A DNA stretch of 64,000 nt from Tritrichomonas musculus (lineage: Eukaryota > Parabasalia > Tritrichomonadida > Tritrichomonadidae), in assembly GCA_039105265.1 (NCBI GenBank), contig JAPFFF010000062.1, forward strand, positions 62,001 to 126,000, given 5' to 3'. A program made the position numbers and the translations under genes. The notes below the pieces were generated by a model. The model was not told the DNA's origin, did not search any database, and saw only the letters and a list, made by a program, of their open reading frames with translations. Below are positions 62,470 through 64,000 of this stretch, one piece after another. The first letter of the stretch is position 1, and every line of letters starts with the position of its first letter.

Positions 62470-64000
62470 ATGAAACAATTTCATTTTAATTGGCCATCAA
62501 AACAAAATATTGAACTAGACAAACAATTAAAACTTTTAAAATCGTTAATATCATATTCGATAAATCTAAATAAGCTCGAAATTTTCTCTAAAGAGCCAAA
62601 AATTGAAATATTAGATGGATTTTTAGAAAAAGAACAATTAATCACTGAATTTAATGTGAAAAATTCAATTTCATTGGAAACAATAAACAACTGCCGACTT
62701 TTTTTAAAAGCACAGCTAATGAACGATTTTATTAAAAATAACATAACAGAATACTGCGATCCACAAAAAATAATTATATTTTTCAATCAATTTAATAATA
62801 TCCGTAAGCCAATTGAAAATTATTGGTTGATTAAGGCTCAAAAACTTTCTCAAAAGTATTCATCAGATTTTTGCATTAAAATTCCTGATTTTTCACAAAC
62901 AGACATCATTTCCCTCTTAATCAATCCAATGACAAACCACAAAGGTTGTATTTTTAATGAAATTGATATTCCAGAATCCTTTTTTAATGATTTATATGTA
63001 ATTAGCCAAACAAAGGAAACTTTCGACCAAATAAAAATTGAAATATTTGAAATAATTAAAAAGTATCTTGCAACCAATTATCAAACAGAATTTGAAGAAT
63101 ATTTAAAATCTAAATTAGATGATTTTGATGACTTTTTAAATCAAATTCAAGAACAAGATTTTATATCAAATAATCTTCAACCATTATTTAAAATCATTCA
63201 AAATGTGATCAATATAGGAAATAAAATTCCATCCAAAATAGATTACGAACTTTTAGATTTTTCTGATTTTGAAGATCTTAATAATTTAGATTTCAATTCT
63301 TATCTTAACAAATATCCAAATAAAGGATTTTATATTTCACAGTTTCCAGACATTAAAGCTCATATGGATGCGATATATCAAATTTGGGGAGAAAGAAAAG
63401 AAAAATTTCCACTTGAACTTTTTGAATTTCGAATTTTCAGTCAATTCCATAGAATACAATTTCAGATTCCAATAAAAGAAGCAAATGATTCATTAAGAGA
63501 AATCCAGGAATTCATAAATGATCAAATAGATTTAATATTAGCGAATGAAGAAATTATTTTTTGCCATTTTATTGAATTTTTAATACAAAAAGTTCCAAGT
63601 TTTTTCACAAAAACGTTTTATTCTGAATATGTTCGCGATATCATTATTAGTTTAGTTACTGTACCCAAAGATAAGACGATTCAGCACTACATTGTTGTCT
63701 TTTTGAAAGAATTCATTCCCAAAATTTTAAAGAAAATTGGAAGTTTTGAATGGGAAACTTTCATTCTAAACGAAGAATTAAAATACGAAATGAAAGAAGA
63801 AAATGAAATCATAAACTTTTTAACAAATCCATGGAAATATGTTTTAAAAGAAATTGATGAAACAATTCGGCCAGGATATTCAAATAACATAAATGCAGTT
63901 AATGAAATTTATAATAAAATGAAAAATATGATTTTAACAATTACAACAGAAGAATCAATCAAAGAATTAAATAAATGCGTAAATGAAGACATTGAGTTTT
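62470..64000 (+). CDS. Large hypothetical protein, 5' part (runs off window end)
   Basis: From ATG 62470 the frame is open to the last base (510 codons) with no stop, so the 3' end lies outside. It begins MKQFHFNWPSKQNIELDKQL and is a Lys/Asn/Glu/Phe-rich, mostly helical, apparently soluble protein without signal peptide. Recurrent features are amphipathic helices (FEEYLKSKLDDFDDFLNQIQ; YIVVFLKEFIPKILKKIG). No domain could be recognised. Codon composition resembles the neighbouring Sel1 and ankyrin genes. It could be the start of one of the very large trichomonad proteins. Minus-strand frames over this region are shadows. Confidence 0.8.
   Translation, partial: MKQFHFNWPSKQNIELDKQLKLLKSLISYSINLNKLEIFSKEPKIEILDGFLEKEQLITEFNVKNSISLETINNCRLFLKAQLMNDFIKNNITEYCDPQKIIIFFNQFNNIRKPIENYWLIKAQKLSQKYSSDFCIKIPDFSQTDIISLLINPMTNHKGCIFNEIDIPESFFNDLYVISQTKETFDQIKIEIFEIIKKYLATNYQTEFEEYLKSKLDDFDDFLNQIQEQDFISNNLQPLFKIIQNVINIGNKIPSKIDYELLDFSDFEDLNNLDFNSYLNKYPNKGFYISQFPDIKAHMDAIYQIWGERKEKFPLELFEFRIFSQFHRIQFQIPIKEANDSLREIQEFINDQIDLILANEEIIFCHFIEFLIQKVPSFFTKTFYSEYVRDIIISLVTVPKDKTIQHYIVVFLKEFIPKILKKIGSFEWETFILNEELKYEMKEENEIINFLTNPWKYVLKEIDETIRPGYSNNINAVNEIYNKMKNMILTITTEESIKELNKCVNEDIEF

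Noticed and set aside
1-64000. tRNA or rRNA genes
   Set aside because: No cloverleaf-like or rRNA-like GC-richer segment was seen on either strand by eye; a covariance-model scan would be decisive.

Overview
The window is very AT-rich and intron-poor in appearance, and its genes point to a trichomonad parabasalid, most likely Tritrichomonas or a close relative. The evidence is the gene families together: Sel1-repeat protein kinases, DUF3447/ankyrin proteins, BspA-like leucine-rich repeats, a membrane-anchored subtilisin with a Glu-Pro-Thr repeat stalk, an F5/8-type-C protein, and Maverick/Polinton-type genes. Species is an inference from families, not from a search.

Layout. 1-265: tail of a Sel1-repeat protein ending in a possible prenylation (CaaX) motif. 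458-18265: a giant nested transposon block. An outer element X has Mutator-like ends (GGGACATCTTCAC) and a 9-bp target duplication TGCTCAATC (449-457 and 18266-18274). A second element Y (567-12062, 9-bp duplication TCATTTTTT) sits inside X's left terminal repeat. Y has long arms that run into acidic GAA/GAC/GAT repeats, and its core holds Polinton-like genes (HNH_3 endonuclease, coiled coil, Ulp1/adenain-type protease); it looks broken. A 1464-bp TA-flanked MITE sits in Y's left arm, and the right arm keeps the exact empty site. A small element B splits X's right end.

18513-22052: a decayed subtilisin-like surface protease on the minus strand, divergent from an intact 1962-codon Sel1-repeat kinase (22162-28050). 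That gene converges on a second Sel1 kinase (28568-33853, minus) made of nearly identical 36-residue repeats. 34270-39480: a Russian-doll nest of small non-autonomous transposons, followed by two more singletons (39921-41195, 41749-42682).

43444-59912: a cluster of four DUF3447/ankyrin genes or relics on the plus strand. In the first, single ankyrin repeats stay in frame but are separated by 250-285-bp stop-rich spacers that lack recognised trichomonad splice signals. The second carries one such spacer, then a freshly amplified BspA-type LRR array. Between them lie an apparently intact pogo/Tc1-like transposon (50349-51976), a 1.08-kb element with a 52-bp tandem repeat, the second MITE copy and a hAT-like MITE. 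The fourth ankyrin gene (57510-59912) is intact. 60637-62043 is an F5/8-type-C-domain gene. A long open reading frame starts at 62470 and runs off the window end.

Taken together, the expressed-looking genes are lineage-expanded signalling and surface/repeat families. They are interleaved with many generations of cut-and-paste elements, whose nesting order can be read from target-site duplications.
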